This document shows positions 1 through 11,100 of a stretch of 64,000 bases of DNA, in pieces. Origin of the DNA: Verrucomicrobiia bacterium (GTDB lineage Bacteria; Verrucomicrobiota; Verrucomicrobiia; Limisphaerales; UBA9464); contig JAHCBB010000021.1 of assembly GCA_019634635.1 (NCBI GenBank), positions 22,484 through 86,483 of the forward strand. The letters are read 5' to 3'. Under the pieces are notes generated by a model. The model was not told the origin of the DNA and did no database searches. It was given only the letters and a program-made list of their open reading frames with translations. How positions within the stretch are numbered: position 1 is the first letter of the stretch; each line of letters begins with the position of its first letter. Made by a program: the position numbers and the translations under genes.

Positions 1-1
1 G

Positions 2-97
2 CGCTGGCCGGGCGGACGGATCACGACCACCCGCGTACCGTCCGGGGCGGTGGAGATCGGGGTCAGCACAACCGGTGAGGTGGTTGCCGGCCGGTGA
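2..97 (+). CDS. C-terminal end of a probable ASPIC/UnbV (CRTAC1-type) protein, partial
   Basis: An open frame enters from the left edge and stops with TGA at 95-97. Its last 31 residues begin RWPGGRITTTRVPSG. The R-W-P-G/S-G start followed by short beta-strands is typical of the end of the ASPIC/UnbV domain, which closes secreted FG-GAP/VCBS repeat proteins that are common in Verrucomicrobia and Planctomycetes. Only this tail is in the window, so the assignment rests on one motif. The gene ends 35 bases before the convergent leftward gene at 133. Confidence 0.4.
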   Translation, partial: RWPGGRITTTRVPSGAVEIGVSTTGEVVAGR

Positions 98-132
98 ACG
101 CCCGGAGCGCCCGGGCGAATTCATGGCAATCG

Positions 133-591
133 CTATCCGATCGGCTCGCTCACTTCCGTGATCGCAGACGGGTTGCCGGCGCGCTCCTCCACTTCGGAGA
201 CGTCCGATGCGACGGCCTGCCTGATGATCCGGGCCGCGACTTCGTCGAGGTGGGTTTGCAGGAGGTGGCTCGCTTCCAAAAACGTTGGCCAGAGGGTTTC
301 GTCCAGAAACCGACGCGGCACTTTGGCCCGGACCGTGGTTCTGCGTTGTCGGGCGTAGCGATAGGGCTGGATGCCGTAGCGTCGCAGCATGGCGACGAGC
401 AATTTTCGACTCCAGGGGTCGCGCAATGAGAACGTGTACTCGATTGGAGGATCGGAAGCCTCCAGCGTGGCAAGGCGGGCGAGGATCCGATTCCGGGCCT
501 GCGCGGCGGCATCGCGTTCTCCGGGTGTGGCGGCGCCGGCATGAAGCGCTTCCACCCGCTCGAGCTTCGCCAGCAATTCGGCCTCGGTCAT
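133..591 (-). CDS. Conserved-looking hypothetical protein, 152 aa
   Basis: I do not recognise this family. The 152-residue protein has no signal peptide or membrane segment. It starts with a likely helical, charged stretch (residues 1-50) rich in Ala, Arg and Glu. A basic central part follows (residues about 60-95, with LRRYGIQPYRYARQRRTTVR) and then a helical tail. Its ATG overlaps the stop of the upstream 71-codon gene by four bases (ATGA, 588-591), so the two are very probably translated together. The basic middle could bind nucleic acid, but this is only a guess from composition. Confidence 0.6.
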   Translation of the reverse strand: MTEAELLAKLERVEALHAGAATPGERDAAAQARNRILARLATLEASDPPIEYTFSLRDPWSRKLLVAMLRRYGIQPYRYARQRRTTVRAKVPRRFLDETLWPTFLEASHLLQTHLDEVAARIIRQAVASDVSEVEERAGNPSAITEVSEPIG

Positions 592-803
592 GGGAGAAAC
601 ATCATGGCATCGGAGAACGCGGCAATGTCCGCTTCGTCCTCGGAGATCAAGGTGCGTCCGGAGCCATCGAGGGCGAGCCTCTTGGCGGCGCGGAGCGGGT
701 GGATGCCCGGGGCTCCCGGGGCTTCGGAATCCTTGCGGTGCCGCTCAACCGCGAACTTGCGGATTTCTCGATCGCTGGTGGTTGCTGACGAAACGCCAAT
801 CAC
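588..803 (-). CDS. Small hypothetical protein, 71 aa, first gene of a two-gene operon
   Basis: This 71-residue frame starts at ATG 803 and ends in a four-base ATGA overlap with the 152-aa gene. Translational coupling is the best evidence that both are real. The protein is charged, with an acidic C-terminal half (residues about 50-62, SEDEADIAAF), and has no transmembrane segment. The arrangement of a short acidic partner before a basic protein is reminiscent of toxin/antitoxin or adaptor pairs, but no family is recognised and no function is claimed. Confidence 0.5.
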   Translation of the reverse strand: MIGVSSATTSDREIRKFAVERHRKDSEAPGAPGIHPLRAAKRLALDGSGRTLISEDEADIAAFSDAMMFLP

Positions 804-874
804 GGTGCGGAGGAACTTTTTGCAATCTGGCCCGGGAAACTCTGCGTTAAAAGCCGCACGAGCAGCGCGCCGGG

Positions 875-891
875 CTCCAACCCGGTTGGAG
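875..891 (-). terminator. Hairpin just after the tRNA, possible terminator
   Basis: CTCCAAC (875-881) and GTTGGAG (885-891) form a perfect seven-base stem with a three-base loop. It begins three bases past the tRNA 3' end in the direction of tRNA transcription. The nearest T-run is a short TTTT some 25 bases further on, so this may be a processing or weak termination signal. Confidence 0.4.
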
Positions 892-893
892 AG

Positions 894-970
894 TGGTGCA
901 CCCGTGAGGAGTCGAACCTCAAACCTGCTGATCCGTAGTCAGCTGCTCTATCCAATTGAGCTACGGGTGC
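894..970 (-). tRNA. tRNA-Arg, anticodon ACG
   Basis: The reverse strand folds into a complete cloverleaf: acceptor GCACCCG (970-964) pairs with CGGGTGC (904-898), followed by discriminator A and an encoded CCA at 896-894. The D stem is GCTC/GAGC and the T arm carries the GGTTCGACTCC pattern. The anticodon stem GCTGA/TCAGC encloses the loop CTACGGA, giving anticodon ACG, normally modified to inosine at the first position to read CGU, CGC and CGA. The encoded CCA means no tail addition is needed for a primary transcript. Confidence 0.95.
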
Positions 971-983
971 AACCCGGGCGGGG

Positions 984-1012
984 AAGCTAGGAATCGTCCA
1001 CGCGACCGGCAA
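984..1012 (-). promoter_or_regulatory. Candidate sigma-70 promoter for tRNA-Arg
   Basis: On the reverse strand TTGCCG (1012-1007) and TAGCTT (989-984) are 17 bases apart. The -10 box ends 13 bases before the tRNA 5' end, which is a normal position. Both hexamers are imperfect, so this is a reasonable but unproven call. Confidence 0.4.
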
Positions 1013-1119
1013 GACGGAAGTTCCATTCGGATCGCCCCCCCCGCGGACCGGGGCGCTGTCGCGGCCTCGGGTGGGTTGCGGGAGGGGCGGGGGGTGAGGC
1101 TTCGTGGAATCCCGGGAGA

Positions 1120-4100
1120 TCACGGTCCATCCAGGATGGGCCACACACGCAGCGCTTCCCCCGGGGAAAACGCCACGAGTTCGCGGCCGTCCGGGGCAAA
1201 TCGCACGGGTGAGAGCGGTGCGACCCCACCCGGAAGCATGGCCGCCTCCCGTGCCCCGGAAATGCTCCAGAGTCGCACCGTACCATCCAGGCCCGATGAC
1301 GCCAGGGTACGGCCGTCCGGGGAGAAGTGCGCCGAGTTGACGGATCCGACGTGGCCCGACAGCACCGCGAGCGGTCTGCCGGACCGTGCGTCCCAAAGTC
1401 GTACGGTTCCGTCCCGTGCCGCCGAGGCCACACGCTGACCATCGTGGGAAACGGCCAGTTCCATGATGACACCGGCATGCCCCTCGAGTGGCGGGAACCG
1501 TTGGCTCGTCTCCGGCCAGGCCCTGCGTTCAATGACACCCTGGGGATCGCCCTCGCGACTGAACCACAGCGTCCGGAAGTCGGGCATCATCAGCACCTGT
1601 CCGATGCGCGCCTGAGGCGTTGCCAGCGGAACCGCCTGTTCCATCCGGCCTGAGTCGAGGTTCCAGACGACGATTTGAAAGCGGTCCGAAGCCGCCAACC
1701 GCCTCCCGTCCCCGGAGAATGCCACCGTGGTCGTCACGGTGTCGGGATCGAGGAAGGCATAGGTCAGAACTCGCGCCAGCCCGCAGGCTTCCATGTCCCA
1801 CAGCTCGATGCGGGGTCCGCTTCCCGTCGCGGCCAGCCATCGGCCATCCGGCGAAAAGGTGGCGGCGTGAATTTCCTCACAACCCGAGAGCAGTTCGCGG
1901 GGGGTGGGATTGCTGGCGGTGCGGTCGTGAAGGATCATCCGATTCCCCCGGGGTACGACCCGCAGCCGGCCGTTCGGGCTGAACGTCGGCGGAACGATGA
2001 CGTGCCCGGGCCTGAAGGCACCCGGCGGGAGCGGATGTTCCCTGAGGGCCCGTTCGCCGGCGGACTCGCCCAGGTTCCAGAAGCGTACGGAGTTGTCGTC
2101 CGACGCCGTGACGAGGATCCGGCCCTCCGCGAGAAAATGCGCCTGGTTGACCCACGACGTGTGGCCTCGCAACACGGAGAGCTCGGTCCCGTCCTTGAGC
2201 GACCACAGCTTCACCGTGCCGTCGGTTGCAGTAGTTGCGAGTCTTCCGCCGTCCGGCGAGAAGGCGGCCGACGTGATCCAAGCCGACTGGGTCGGGAGAC
2301 CGCCCTGTTCCCGTCCGTCGGGAAGCGACCACAGGCGCACCGTGCCTTCCCGCCCCGTGCTGACCAGCGTCTGGCCGTCCCGGGACACGGCCAGCCAGGT
2401 CACCGGGCCGCGATGATGGCCGAGATTCCGGACCGGACCGCACTCCGGAAGCGGCAGTCCGCACAGCGTGCCGTCGGGGGCTGCGTAGTAGAGGACACGA
2501 CCGTCGGCGCCGAATGCCAGTGCTGGGCGGTCGTTCACTCCCGCCTCGATCATCGCCACGGGCGACCAGTCCTGGACGCGCCAGACGTGAATTGAGCCAG
2601 CCGGCCGGGTGGCAGCGGCGAAATGAAGGCCGTCCGGCGAGAAGGCGACGCGTTCGACCCACTGGCTCCCGGCCGTGATTTGGCGGCCCGGGGCGCGGGT
2701 GGTGAGATCCCAGAGGTCAATGGCCGGGGAAGTGGTGCTCACCGCGAGGAGCGGCCGGTCCGGCGAAAACGCGACGGCCCGGCTGCCTCGCGACACCGTG
2801 TTGGTCAATTTCGCCACGACGGCGGCTGTGGCGGTGTCCAGGAGCCAGATGGCATCATGACCTGTGCCGGCCGCCACGGTCTGGCCATCCGGACTCAGCG
2901 CAAGGCACTGGGCATGGCCATCTCCCACGTGGACGACGGTCGCCCCGGTCTCCCGCGCCAGGCCGCGAAAGTAGTGCCACTCGAATCCCCGCAAGTCCTC
3001 CTCTCCCGGGCCCGGGATCAGGGAATCGGTCAACTCGGCCACGCGGGCGGCCTGACCGTCGGCCCACGCCCGTTGCGCGAGGTTCATCTGGGAGGTGTAG
3101 AGGGCACGCCGGGTTGCCACGAGGGCGGCATGCCGTTGCTGGGATTGCCAGACCACGCCCGCGGCCCCGGCGAGTGTGACCAGCGCCAGGGCGCCCAGCA
3201 GCCCCGCCAGGACCGGTTTTCGACGCACCCACTTCGCCGCCCGCTCCACCGCGCCCACCGGTCGGGCGACGATGGGGCGTCCCTCGAGCCATCGGACCAG
3301 TTCATCCGCCAGTACGTCCGCCGACCCGTAGCGGTCCCCGGGAGACTTCTCCAGGCACTTGAGGCAGATCACCTCCAAGTCGGCCGGCGTTCCCGGTTTG
3401 AGGCTTCGTGGACGCAGCGGGGTCTGGCCGATGACTTGGTGGAGGGTCTCGAGGGTTGTGGAACCGGTGAAGGGCGGCCGACCGGTCAGCAGGTCGTACA
3501 TGACGGCACCGAGTCCCCAGACATCCGTCGCAGTGGATGGGGTCGTTGCGCCGCCGGTGGCCTGTTCTGGAGCCATGTAGCTGGGCGTCCCCAGAACGGC
3601 TGAGCCGCGCGTCAGGCGGCTGTCGTATTGAAGGACGCGTGCCAGACCAAAGTCCGTCAAGAAGGGCACCCCGGCGGCGTCCACGAGGACGTTGGAGGGT
3701 TTGATGTCGCGATGGAGGACGCCGTGCTGGTGCGCGTAATGAACCGCCCGGGCGAGGCGTTCGAGCAACCGGGCGGTCTCCTTCGGTCCGGCGGGTCGGA
3801 ACGAATCCAGCGTGCCGCCCTCGATCAACCGCATGCTCAGGAACGGGAGGTGGTCGTGCGCTCCGACCTCATGGACCGGCACGATGTTCGGATGGTCCAG
3901 GCGTGCCGCGGCTTCCGCCTCGACGCGAAACCGCTCAAGGAATTCGGGTGCGGAGAACTCCCCGGCGACGAGCACCTTGAGTGCGACCACCCGGTTGAGG
4001 CGCCGGTCCCTGGCCCGGTACACCACCGCCGTGCCTCCGCGGGCCACCTCCTCCAGCGATTCAAACGGACCGAAGTCACGCGGACGGTCGGGCAGGCCGG

Positions 4101-4239
4101 AGGCCGGTTGGGGTTCCTCGGCCATCTGCTGGAAGACGCACCGGACACAAAGTTCGTCGGAGTCATCCGTCTGCAGCGGGAAGCGGCAGACGGCACATTG
4201 CCTGGAGACACGTTGGTCCATGACCAGTTCGTAAAGCAA
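1120..4239 (-). CDS. Membrane Ser/Thr protein kinase with C-terminal WD40 propeller repeats
   Basis: The 1039-residue protein has four parts. A small zinc-ribbon-like N-terminus carries C15xxC18 and C31xxC34. A Hanks-type kinase domain (about 57-320) has K88 in VALK, the catalytic loop HRDIKPSN (176-183), DFG at 196-198 and GTPSYMAPEQ in the activation segment. One membrane helix follows (about 342-364), then many WD40 repeats (about 410-1035, FSPDG..L..A..DGTVRLW). The glycine loop is atypical (ARGGTAVVY). The kinase should be cytoplasmic and the propellers outside the membrane, where they may sense a ligand. The frame opens with TTG at 4239; ATG at 4221 is an alternative. It lies 24 bases downstream of an ECF sigma gene, a pairing common in this phylum. 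Confidence 0.9.
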   Translation of the reverse strand: MLYELVMDQRVSRQCAVCRFPLQTDDSDELCVRCVFQQMAEEPQPASGLPDRPRDFGPFESLEEVARGGTAVVYRARDRRLNRVVALKVLVAGEFSAPEFLERFRVEAEAAARLDHPNIVPVHEVGAHDHLPFLSMRLIEGGTLDSFRPAGPKETARLLERLARAVHYAHQHGVLHRDIKPSNVLVDAAGVPFLTDFGLARVLQYDSRLTRGSAVLGTPSYMAPEQATGGATTPSTATDVWGLGAVMYDLLTGRPPFTGSTTLETLHQVIGQTPLRPRSLKPGTPADLEVICLKCLEKSPGDRYGSADVLADELVRWLEGRPIVARPVGAVERAAKWVRRKPVLAGLLGALALVTLAGAAGVVWQSQQRHAALVATRRALYTSQMNLAQRAWADGQAARVAELTDSLIPGPGEEDLRGFEWHYFRGLARETGATVVHVGDGHAQCLALSPDGQTVAAGTGHDAIWLLDTATAAVVAKLTNTVSRGSRAVAFSPDRPLLAVSTTSPAIDLWDLTTRAPGRQITAGSQWVERVAFSPDGLHFAAATRPAGSIHVWRVQDWSPVAMIEAGVNDRPALAFGADGRVLYYAAPDGTLCGLPLPECGPVRNLGHHRGPVTWLAVSRDGQTLVSTGREGTVRLWSLPDGREQGGLPTQSAWITSAAFSPDGGRLATTATDGTVKLWSLKDGTELSVLRGHTSWVNQAHFLAEGRILVTASDDNSVRFWNLGESAGERALREHPLPPGAFRPGHVIVPPTFSPNGRLRVVPRGNRMILHDRTASNPTPRELLSGCEEIHAATFSPDGRWLAATGSGPRIELWDMEACGLARVLTYAFLDPDTVTTTVAFSGDGRRLAASDRFQIVVWNLDSGRMEQAVPLATPQARIGQVLMMPDFRTLWFSREGDPQGVIERRAWPETSQRFPPLEGHAGVIMELAVSHDGQRVASAARDGTVRLWDARSGRPLAVLSGHVGSVNSAHFSPDGRTLASSGLDGTVRLWSISGAREAAMLPGGVAPLSPVRFAPDGRELVAFSPGEALRVWPILDGP

Positions 4240-4263
4240 ACGGCGGGCATCCTTTCGAAGGCC

Positions 4264-5040
4264 TCACCCGGGGTCCGTGGCGTTCTCCGGCGGTGGCTCG
4301 GGCTGGCCCAGCGCCTGGATCAGGTGGCGGATCTCAGCATCCACGTCCGCCGGATCCGCCACCGTGTGTGCGATCTCGGCGCGAAACATCTCGCGGAACC
4401 GCAGGCGCATGCGGTGGATTGCCGACGTCACGGCACTCAGCGAGAGCCCCAGCCGTTCCGCGGCCTCCGCGTAGCCTTCCCCGGGCGGTTGGCGGAGGAG
4501 ATACGGGCGCAAGGTGGCGAACCGAAGGCGACGATCGGCGGTGTCTTGTTCGCCTTCCATGCGGGCAATCACACGCCTCAGGACGGTATGCGCCCAGCGG
4601 CGCTCGAAGCATTGCTCCGGCGTGCTGTTATCCACCGGTTCGAGCCGGTAGCGATCCTCCGGATCTGCGGCATCGAGGGAGAACACCGTCGCACCGCCAC
4701 CCCGCTTCTGCCGGTGCGCGTGATCCCAGTCGTTGGCCAGAAAATTCCGGATGCCGGCGAGGAGGAAGGCGCGGAACCGTCCGCGATCCCGGGCCACGTG
4801 GCGCAGGCCTTCATGCTGGAGGAGGTGTTGGAAAAACCCCTGCGTCAGATCCCGCGCCTCCTCCTCGCCGTGGCCACGGCGCCGGACAAAGGCGTACAAC
4901 GGGTACCAGTAGGCCACGCAAAGGGCCTCCAGCGCCGCCGCTGAATCCGGGGAGTCCGGCCGCCCGGCTGCCAGGACCACGCTCCACCGCGTGGTGCAAA
5001 ACCCGCCCCGCTCTGGAACTCCTCCGGTCATTGCGGTCAA
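4264..5040 (-). CDS. ECF-type RNA polymerase sigma factor, kinase-associated
   Basis: The 258-residue protein contains sigma region 2 (about 35-110, with YWYPLYAFVRRRG and the DLTQGFFQHLL stretch) and a region 4 helix-turn-helix (about 180-230, YAEAAERLGLSLSAVTSAIHR). The spacing fits ECF sigma factors of the type found beside Ser/Thr kinases in Planctomycetes and Verrucomicrobia. Such sigma factors are thought to be controlled by phosphorylation rather than by a membrane anti-sigma, and none is encoded here. The frame starts at TTG 5040; ATG 5031 is three codons inside. It is divergent from the giant surface protein at 5171, a plausible target. Confidence 0.88.
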   Translation of the reverse strand: MTAMTGGVPERGGFCTTRWSVVLAAGRPDSPDSAAALEALCVAYWYPLYAFVRRRGHGEEEARDLTQGFFQHLLQHEGLRHVARDRGRFRAFLLAGIRNFLANDWDHAHRQKRGGGATVFSLDAADPEDRYRLEPVDNSTPEQCFERRWAHTVLRRVIARMEGEQDTADRRLRFATLRPYLLRQPPGEGYAEAAERLGLSLSAVTSAIHRMRLRFREMFRAEIAHTVADPADVDAEIRHLIQALGQPEPPPENATDPG

Positions 5041-5170
5041 AGCGTACCGCGGTCGCCACGGATACGGAAGGTGTCAGGCAACGCCCCGTGATGATACGTT
5101 CCGGACCCGAAATTTTCCCGAAAGGATTCCTGCGGATTGCTTTTGAAGAGGGTGGGCACCTGTACCCTCG

Positions 5171-8100
5171 ATGACTACTTCCCTGTCCCCCCGGAGATGC
5201 CTTCTCCCCTTGTTCGCGCTGCTGCTCATCCCCGGCCCCGCGCCCGGAGCCCTGGCTGCATCCACGGTGTCCCTTTCGGCGATTTCGACCCGGGACACGC
5301 TGGGTGAGTCCGCTCCGGGTCAGCCCGGGGTCTTCCCGCCGCTCGTGTATTCCCTTCGCGCAGCGATCCACGAGGCGAACGGTGTGGCGGCCGGTGCGGT
5401 CGTCACGGTGCATCTGCTGGCCGATCGAACCTACCTCATTGAACGCTCCACCGTGCATGAGGACAGCAACACGGAGCAGGCGGCCCACGCGGCCCTCGAT
5501 CCCTACCACGGCGACTTCGACATCACCCGAAGCCTCACCATCGAGGGCAACAACGCGACCATTGATGCCCAGCAGATGGGGCGCATTTTCCAGATCGTCG
5601 GTCCCATCCAGGTGCGCCTCAGGAACCTCACCCTCCGGAATGGAGGGGGTGCCGTGCCCCTGGGCGGGGGCGGCGCCTTGTGGGTGGACGGGGGGGCCGC
5701 CGTGACCTTGGAGAACGTGCGGTTTGTGGACAACACGATCACGGCCGCCTACGGCACCGGGCTCGTGGACCTGCGCGGCGGAGCCGTTTACCTCTGGGAC
5801 GGGTCGCTCGACATTCTTGGGGGGCGATTCGAGAACAACGGCGTGCAGGGTTCTCCGGGCCGGGCCGTGACCGGCGGCGCCATCTACCAGGCAAAAGGCA
5901 CGCTGACCATTGACGGCACGGAATTCGTCCGTTGCTGGGCCTGGCAGCAGCAAACCGTCGCGGGCGAGGCGGCACGGGGTGGGGCCATCCGGACCGAGGC
6001 GGGCACCCTCACGATCCGGAACGCACTGTTCGAGGCGAACGCCGCGTACTCGGCCCGGGGCTTCGACAGCAGCAGTGCGGCGGCCGGCGACGGTCATTCC
6101 TCCGAGGGCGGGGCCCTGTTCATTGGACCGGAAGTGACCGGTTTGACGATTGCGGACACCCGGTTCGTTCACAACACCGCCAAGAGCGGCCGGGGCGGAC
6201 AGGGCGCGGGTTCCGGCGGGGTGTCCGGCAAGACGGCCGGGGCGGCCCGCGGCGGCGCCTTGTTCATCGCACCGGGCGCTTCGTCGCTCACCACCACCAT
6301 CGAACGGAGCCAGTTCGTGGAGAACCATGCGTTTGCCGGTGATGGCGGCCAGGGCGCCTACTTTGGCAACGGCGGCAACGGGGGCTGGGCCGAGGGCGGG
6401 GCGATCTTCGTCCGGCGGGGCCTGTTGGATCTGGAGGACACGAGCTTCCGGGGTAACGCCGCCGTCGGGGGTGACGGCGGCCAGGGCGGGGTGGGTCACG
6501 GCGGCAATGGGGGGCCGGCCCGCGGCGGGGCCATCTACTCCAGCCACGAAACTACCCGCGTGAGGATCCGTGGGATCATGGCCATCCACCAGGAAGGGCA
6601 GGCTGAAACCTTCCTCACCACGGCCCTCCTTGAGGGCAACCATGCCCTCGGCGGATCCGGGCGCCCGGGCAACATCAATGAAGTGGATGGGTCCAGCGGG
6701 CGGGGCGGGGTGGGCGAAGGGGGCGCATTGGCCATCTTCGCCCCGCGACTGGACCTGGTCCGAGTCACCGGCCGCTACAATTCGGCCCAGGGTGGAAAAG
6801 GGGCCGACGGGCTGGGCTTCATCCAGGATCAGAACTGGGGCGGACCAGGCTGCTCCAACGGTGCCGGCCGGGGCGGTTTTGCGGCCGTGTGGTCGGATCT
6901 GACCCAGGTCCGGGAATCCATCCTGATCCAGAATCGCGCGGCTGGCGGCCGGATCGTGGCCAAGGTCCGCCTGCTGGTGCCCCCCGAAAACCAGGGCGAA
7001 TACTGGGCAACCACCGAGGAGGAGGTCGTCCCGTTTGTCGCTGGCGTGGGAAGGGCCCTGTCCGGCAGCGGCGCCGGGGGAAGCGGCGGGGACGGCGGCG
7101 AGGCGGTCGGCGGGGCGATCGTGGTCCATCAGGGACGGCTGGAAGTCGCCGAGTCCGTCCTGTCCGTCAATGAGGTGTTGGGGGGCAACGGCGGCCCCGG
7201 GGGGGCCGGACTCGCTGGCGAAACCGGCCAGCGCCCCGGGGGGCGGGGCGGAAACGGCGGCGGGGCGCATGGCGGGGCGATCCGCATCGCCCACGCCGCC
7301 TCGACCTTCCACATCACGGACTCGATCCTGCGTGGCAATCTCGTCGTCGCCGGCCGGGGTGGCACGGGCGGGCGCGCGGGCGACACCACGGGCGGGCGCG
7401 GCGATGCGGGCGACGGCGGCGGGGGAGGCTCGGGCGGTGACGGCGGCACGGCGACCGGCGGCGCGATTTCCAGCCTCGCGGTGACGGCCACGCCCGCGAG
7501 CGATGCCCGGCTGGAGCGGGTGCTCGCGTCGGAAAACAAGGTGGTGGCCGGAGACGGCTGGTTTGGCGGCAGTGGCGGGCTGGGAGCCGGCCGGCAGGGC
7601 GGGCCGGGTGGCTGGGGGGGATTCGGCGGTACGGGCGGCCACGGTGGAACCGGGGGAAGTGCCCGGGGCGGGGCGATCGAGATGGCGAGCCTGTGGCTCA
7701 TCAACTCCACCCTCGACCAAAACGTGGTGAGCGGCGGCTGGGGCGGGGCGGGAGGCCACGGCAGTTCCGGCCGGTGGGTTGGGGGACAGGGCGGGTTTGG
7801 CGGTCCCACGGGTGACGCCGCGGGCGGCGGCATCAACATCGCGGCACCCGCTCCCATGCTGTCAAAGGTGGTCATCCTGCGCTCCACCATCGCCAACAAC
7901 CGGGTCTTCTCCGGGTTTGGCGGCCTCGGCGGCGGCGGCGGCATTGGCAACCTGGGAGGTGGCAACGGGGGCAACGGCGGCAACTCACGCCCCGCCCAGG
8001 GAGGCGGCGTCAACAACGGGTTCGGCGTCACCCTGCTCGAAGTCACGGACTCCACCATCGCCCGTAACCTGATCAACTCCGGTTCCGGCGGTTCGCTGGG

Positions 8101-11100
8101 CCTGCGCGGGGTGCGTGCCTCGGACTTCAGCTACGCCACGGTGCCCACCCGCTATCAGGCCGCCGCCCAGCCGGGTCGGCCCATCCTGCATGGGGCTGCC
8201 AGCGTGCTGGAGGATCCGACCACCGGCCATCCGGTCGGCCATCCGGTCGGGCCGGAGTACAGCGCGCCGGACATTCCCTGGACCACCGGGGATGCCGACT
8301 ACCACGTCTATGGGAATGCCGATCTTCCCGACTGGCTGGAAACGGCGAGCAACGTGATCGGCGGCGCCGGGATCGTGACGGGCGTCGGGGCGGGTTTGGC
8401 GGCCGCCGGGGCTTCGGTGCTCATCGCCAATCTTGCTGTCGCCGTGGAGATCGGGGTGAGTTCAACCGCCATCGTTGGACTTGGGACGGGCGGCGTGACC
8501 TTCATCAGCGTCTTTGGGGGCTTCAGCATGGTGACGGTGGGAGTGGTGGTGGGTACGAAGGTCCTCGCCGCCGGAATCAGCACCGGCGACTGGGAGGCCG
8601 CCGTGCGCTTCGCGCTGGGGGATCCGGGCAATGTCGTCCGAAACAACATCAGCATCCTCCTGACGGGCGCCGGGCCGTTGGACGACGGCCTGGACCCAAA
8701 CGATCCGACCCTCGTTTTCGAGTCCTATCATGGGAATCCCGGGGCGAGCTATCCGGCCGAAGGCATGGGCATCAACGGGGGAGGGTCTCTCCAGGGCACC
8801 CTGATCAGCAACAACACCGCAAGGCAGCGGTCCCGTCCAGCGACCGAAAAGGAGGTCGTGGTGGACGTGTTCTACCGCCATCGGGTGATGGAATACACGG
8901 AGACGGAGAGCGATGTGTCGTTCCAGGTGGATGTCGTCGGAACGTACCAGAGCCACGGTGGAAACTTCCTGGGAAGCGTGAACCTGTTTCCGGCCCTGGG
9001 CACGGTGTTTCCGCCTCACGGCACCGACCGGTACGGCTCGATCGGAAGCCGGCTGGACGCCCGTGTTGCGGCGGCGGTGGCGGATCATGGCGGTGGTATG
9101 CTGACATTGAAGCTGCTTCCTGGGAGCCCGGCCCGCGGGGCCCTCCAGCACACCGGCGCCAGCGGGATTTCACAAAATGGCTACCCGTGGACGACCGATT
9201 CCCACCGGGACATCGGCGCCTGGGGCGGACCGCCCAACCGCCCGCCGACGGCGGAACCGCTCTACTTCAGGCTCTCTCCGGGCCAGCCGCTGACATTCCT
9301 CGGCCGTGACGTGCTGGGGGCCGCCCGGGACCCGGACGACGACGACCTTCATTTCACCGAGCTCAAAGTGACCCAGGGGGACGGAACCTGGGCGAACTTC
9401 AGCGTTGACCCCGGCGGTCCCGTCCACACGACGTACCATTTCACCCCCAGTTCCAGCATCACCGGACTGAGGGACATCATCCATTACCGTGTGAGCGACG
9501 GTGAATTCGAGTCAGGCCTCGGGGCCGTGACGCTGCAGATCGTTCCCGCGGCGGACGCGGACCGGTGCCCGGAGCGGGATGCGGACCGGTTGATGGTCAT
9601 TAGCAGCGAGACGACCACGGCCCACGCCGCCCGGCGCGTCGAACTGCCCGATCCGGCGCGGGCAGACCACAGCTTTACGGGTCCGTTCACGGTGGAATTC
9701 TGGATGGCCATGACACGGCCCGGCGGTTGGGCGAACGAGCACGAAGCCCTGGTCACCAAGGGTGACAGCGCGTGGCGGGTCGCGCGCGGCGGTGCCACCA
9801 GCAAGCTCTCGTTCGATGTGACCGGCCTCGAACCGCTGGTCCTGCGGAGCACGCGCGACGTGGTGGGTGGATGGCACCACGTGGCCGCCGTGTACGACGG
9901 GCACCAGAAGCGACTCTATATTGACGGCGAACTGGATGCCTGGACCGAGGTCACGGGCACCCCGGCGGTGAACCATGAGCCGGTCTGGCTCGGGGCCAAC
10001 AGTCAACGTCCGGGCCGGGATTTCCGCGGATTCATGGACGAAGTGCGCGTGTGGAACCACGCGCGATCCGGCGCCGACATTCGCGACAACATGGTCCGCA
10101 CCCTGACCGGCCACGAACCCGGATTGCTGACCTACTATCGCTTTGATGAACCGGCCGGTGATGCGGTGCTCAACCGCGGCCTGGCCGGCATCGCCCAACC
10201 CGGCACTGCCATCCGGCTCAACCCGGACACGGCGCCCGACAGGTACCCCTCGAGCATTTCGCGCGCCGCCAGCCCGGTCCTTTGGGAGTTCGGCACCGCG
10301 GTGCTGGGCCGCCACGTGTTCTTCAACGATTCCCCACTGGATGGGAACGATCCGGGCCCCTCGGCTGCGGATGACGACGCGGTGTCCAGCGATGTCCAAC
10401 CCCTGCTGCCCGGCAATGACGTGGTGTCCGCGAATACGTCGTCGTATTCCCGGGGAATCAATGGCGTGATGGTGGACATCGCCCGGTTGCGGGCCCCCGG
10501 AGAGATTTCGGCATCGGACTTCACATTTGTAACCAGATTGGACGGCAATCCGAACGACTGGTCGCCGGCGCCTCCCCCGCGCCATGTCCACGTTCGATCG
10601 GGTGCGGGGCCTTGTGACTCCTCCCGCATCACGCTGATTTGGGACGACCACCATTCAGGCACCGCCCACGCGGCCGTGGCCAACGGTTGGCTCAGGATCC
10701 GCGTGCTCGCCAATGAAAGGACTGGCCTCCTGATGGATGACGTGTTCACGATCGGAAGCCATCTGGAAGGCACCGCCGATCCGGGTGATCCCGGGGATTC
10801 CGGAGGCGGAGGTGACGTCCGGACGGTGTGGCAGTTGGGGGTGGATGACGATCCGGCGGTGCTGCCGTATCGTCCGACGGCCGAATTCAGCCAGGAGAAC
10901 GGGCGGAACGACGCGTCACCGGGCCGGGTGAGCCGGTGGCCGGGGGATCCGCAGTACGTGACAGGTTCCAATCCGGAAGCGGACGACGACTACTATTTCG
11001 CGGGACGCTATCCGGCGGGCTTCAACGGGCTGGCGGCGGAGCTGGTGGTTCCCAACGATGAGCCGTGGTGGGCCTGGGAGCGGGCGCACACGATCGGGGA

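Noticed and set aside
4811..7759. A 982-codon reverse-strand open frame
   Set aside because: It lies opposite the ECF sigma gene end and the glycine-rich giant gene; GC-rich Gly codons give Pro/Ala/Arg-rich antisense frames without domains.
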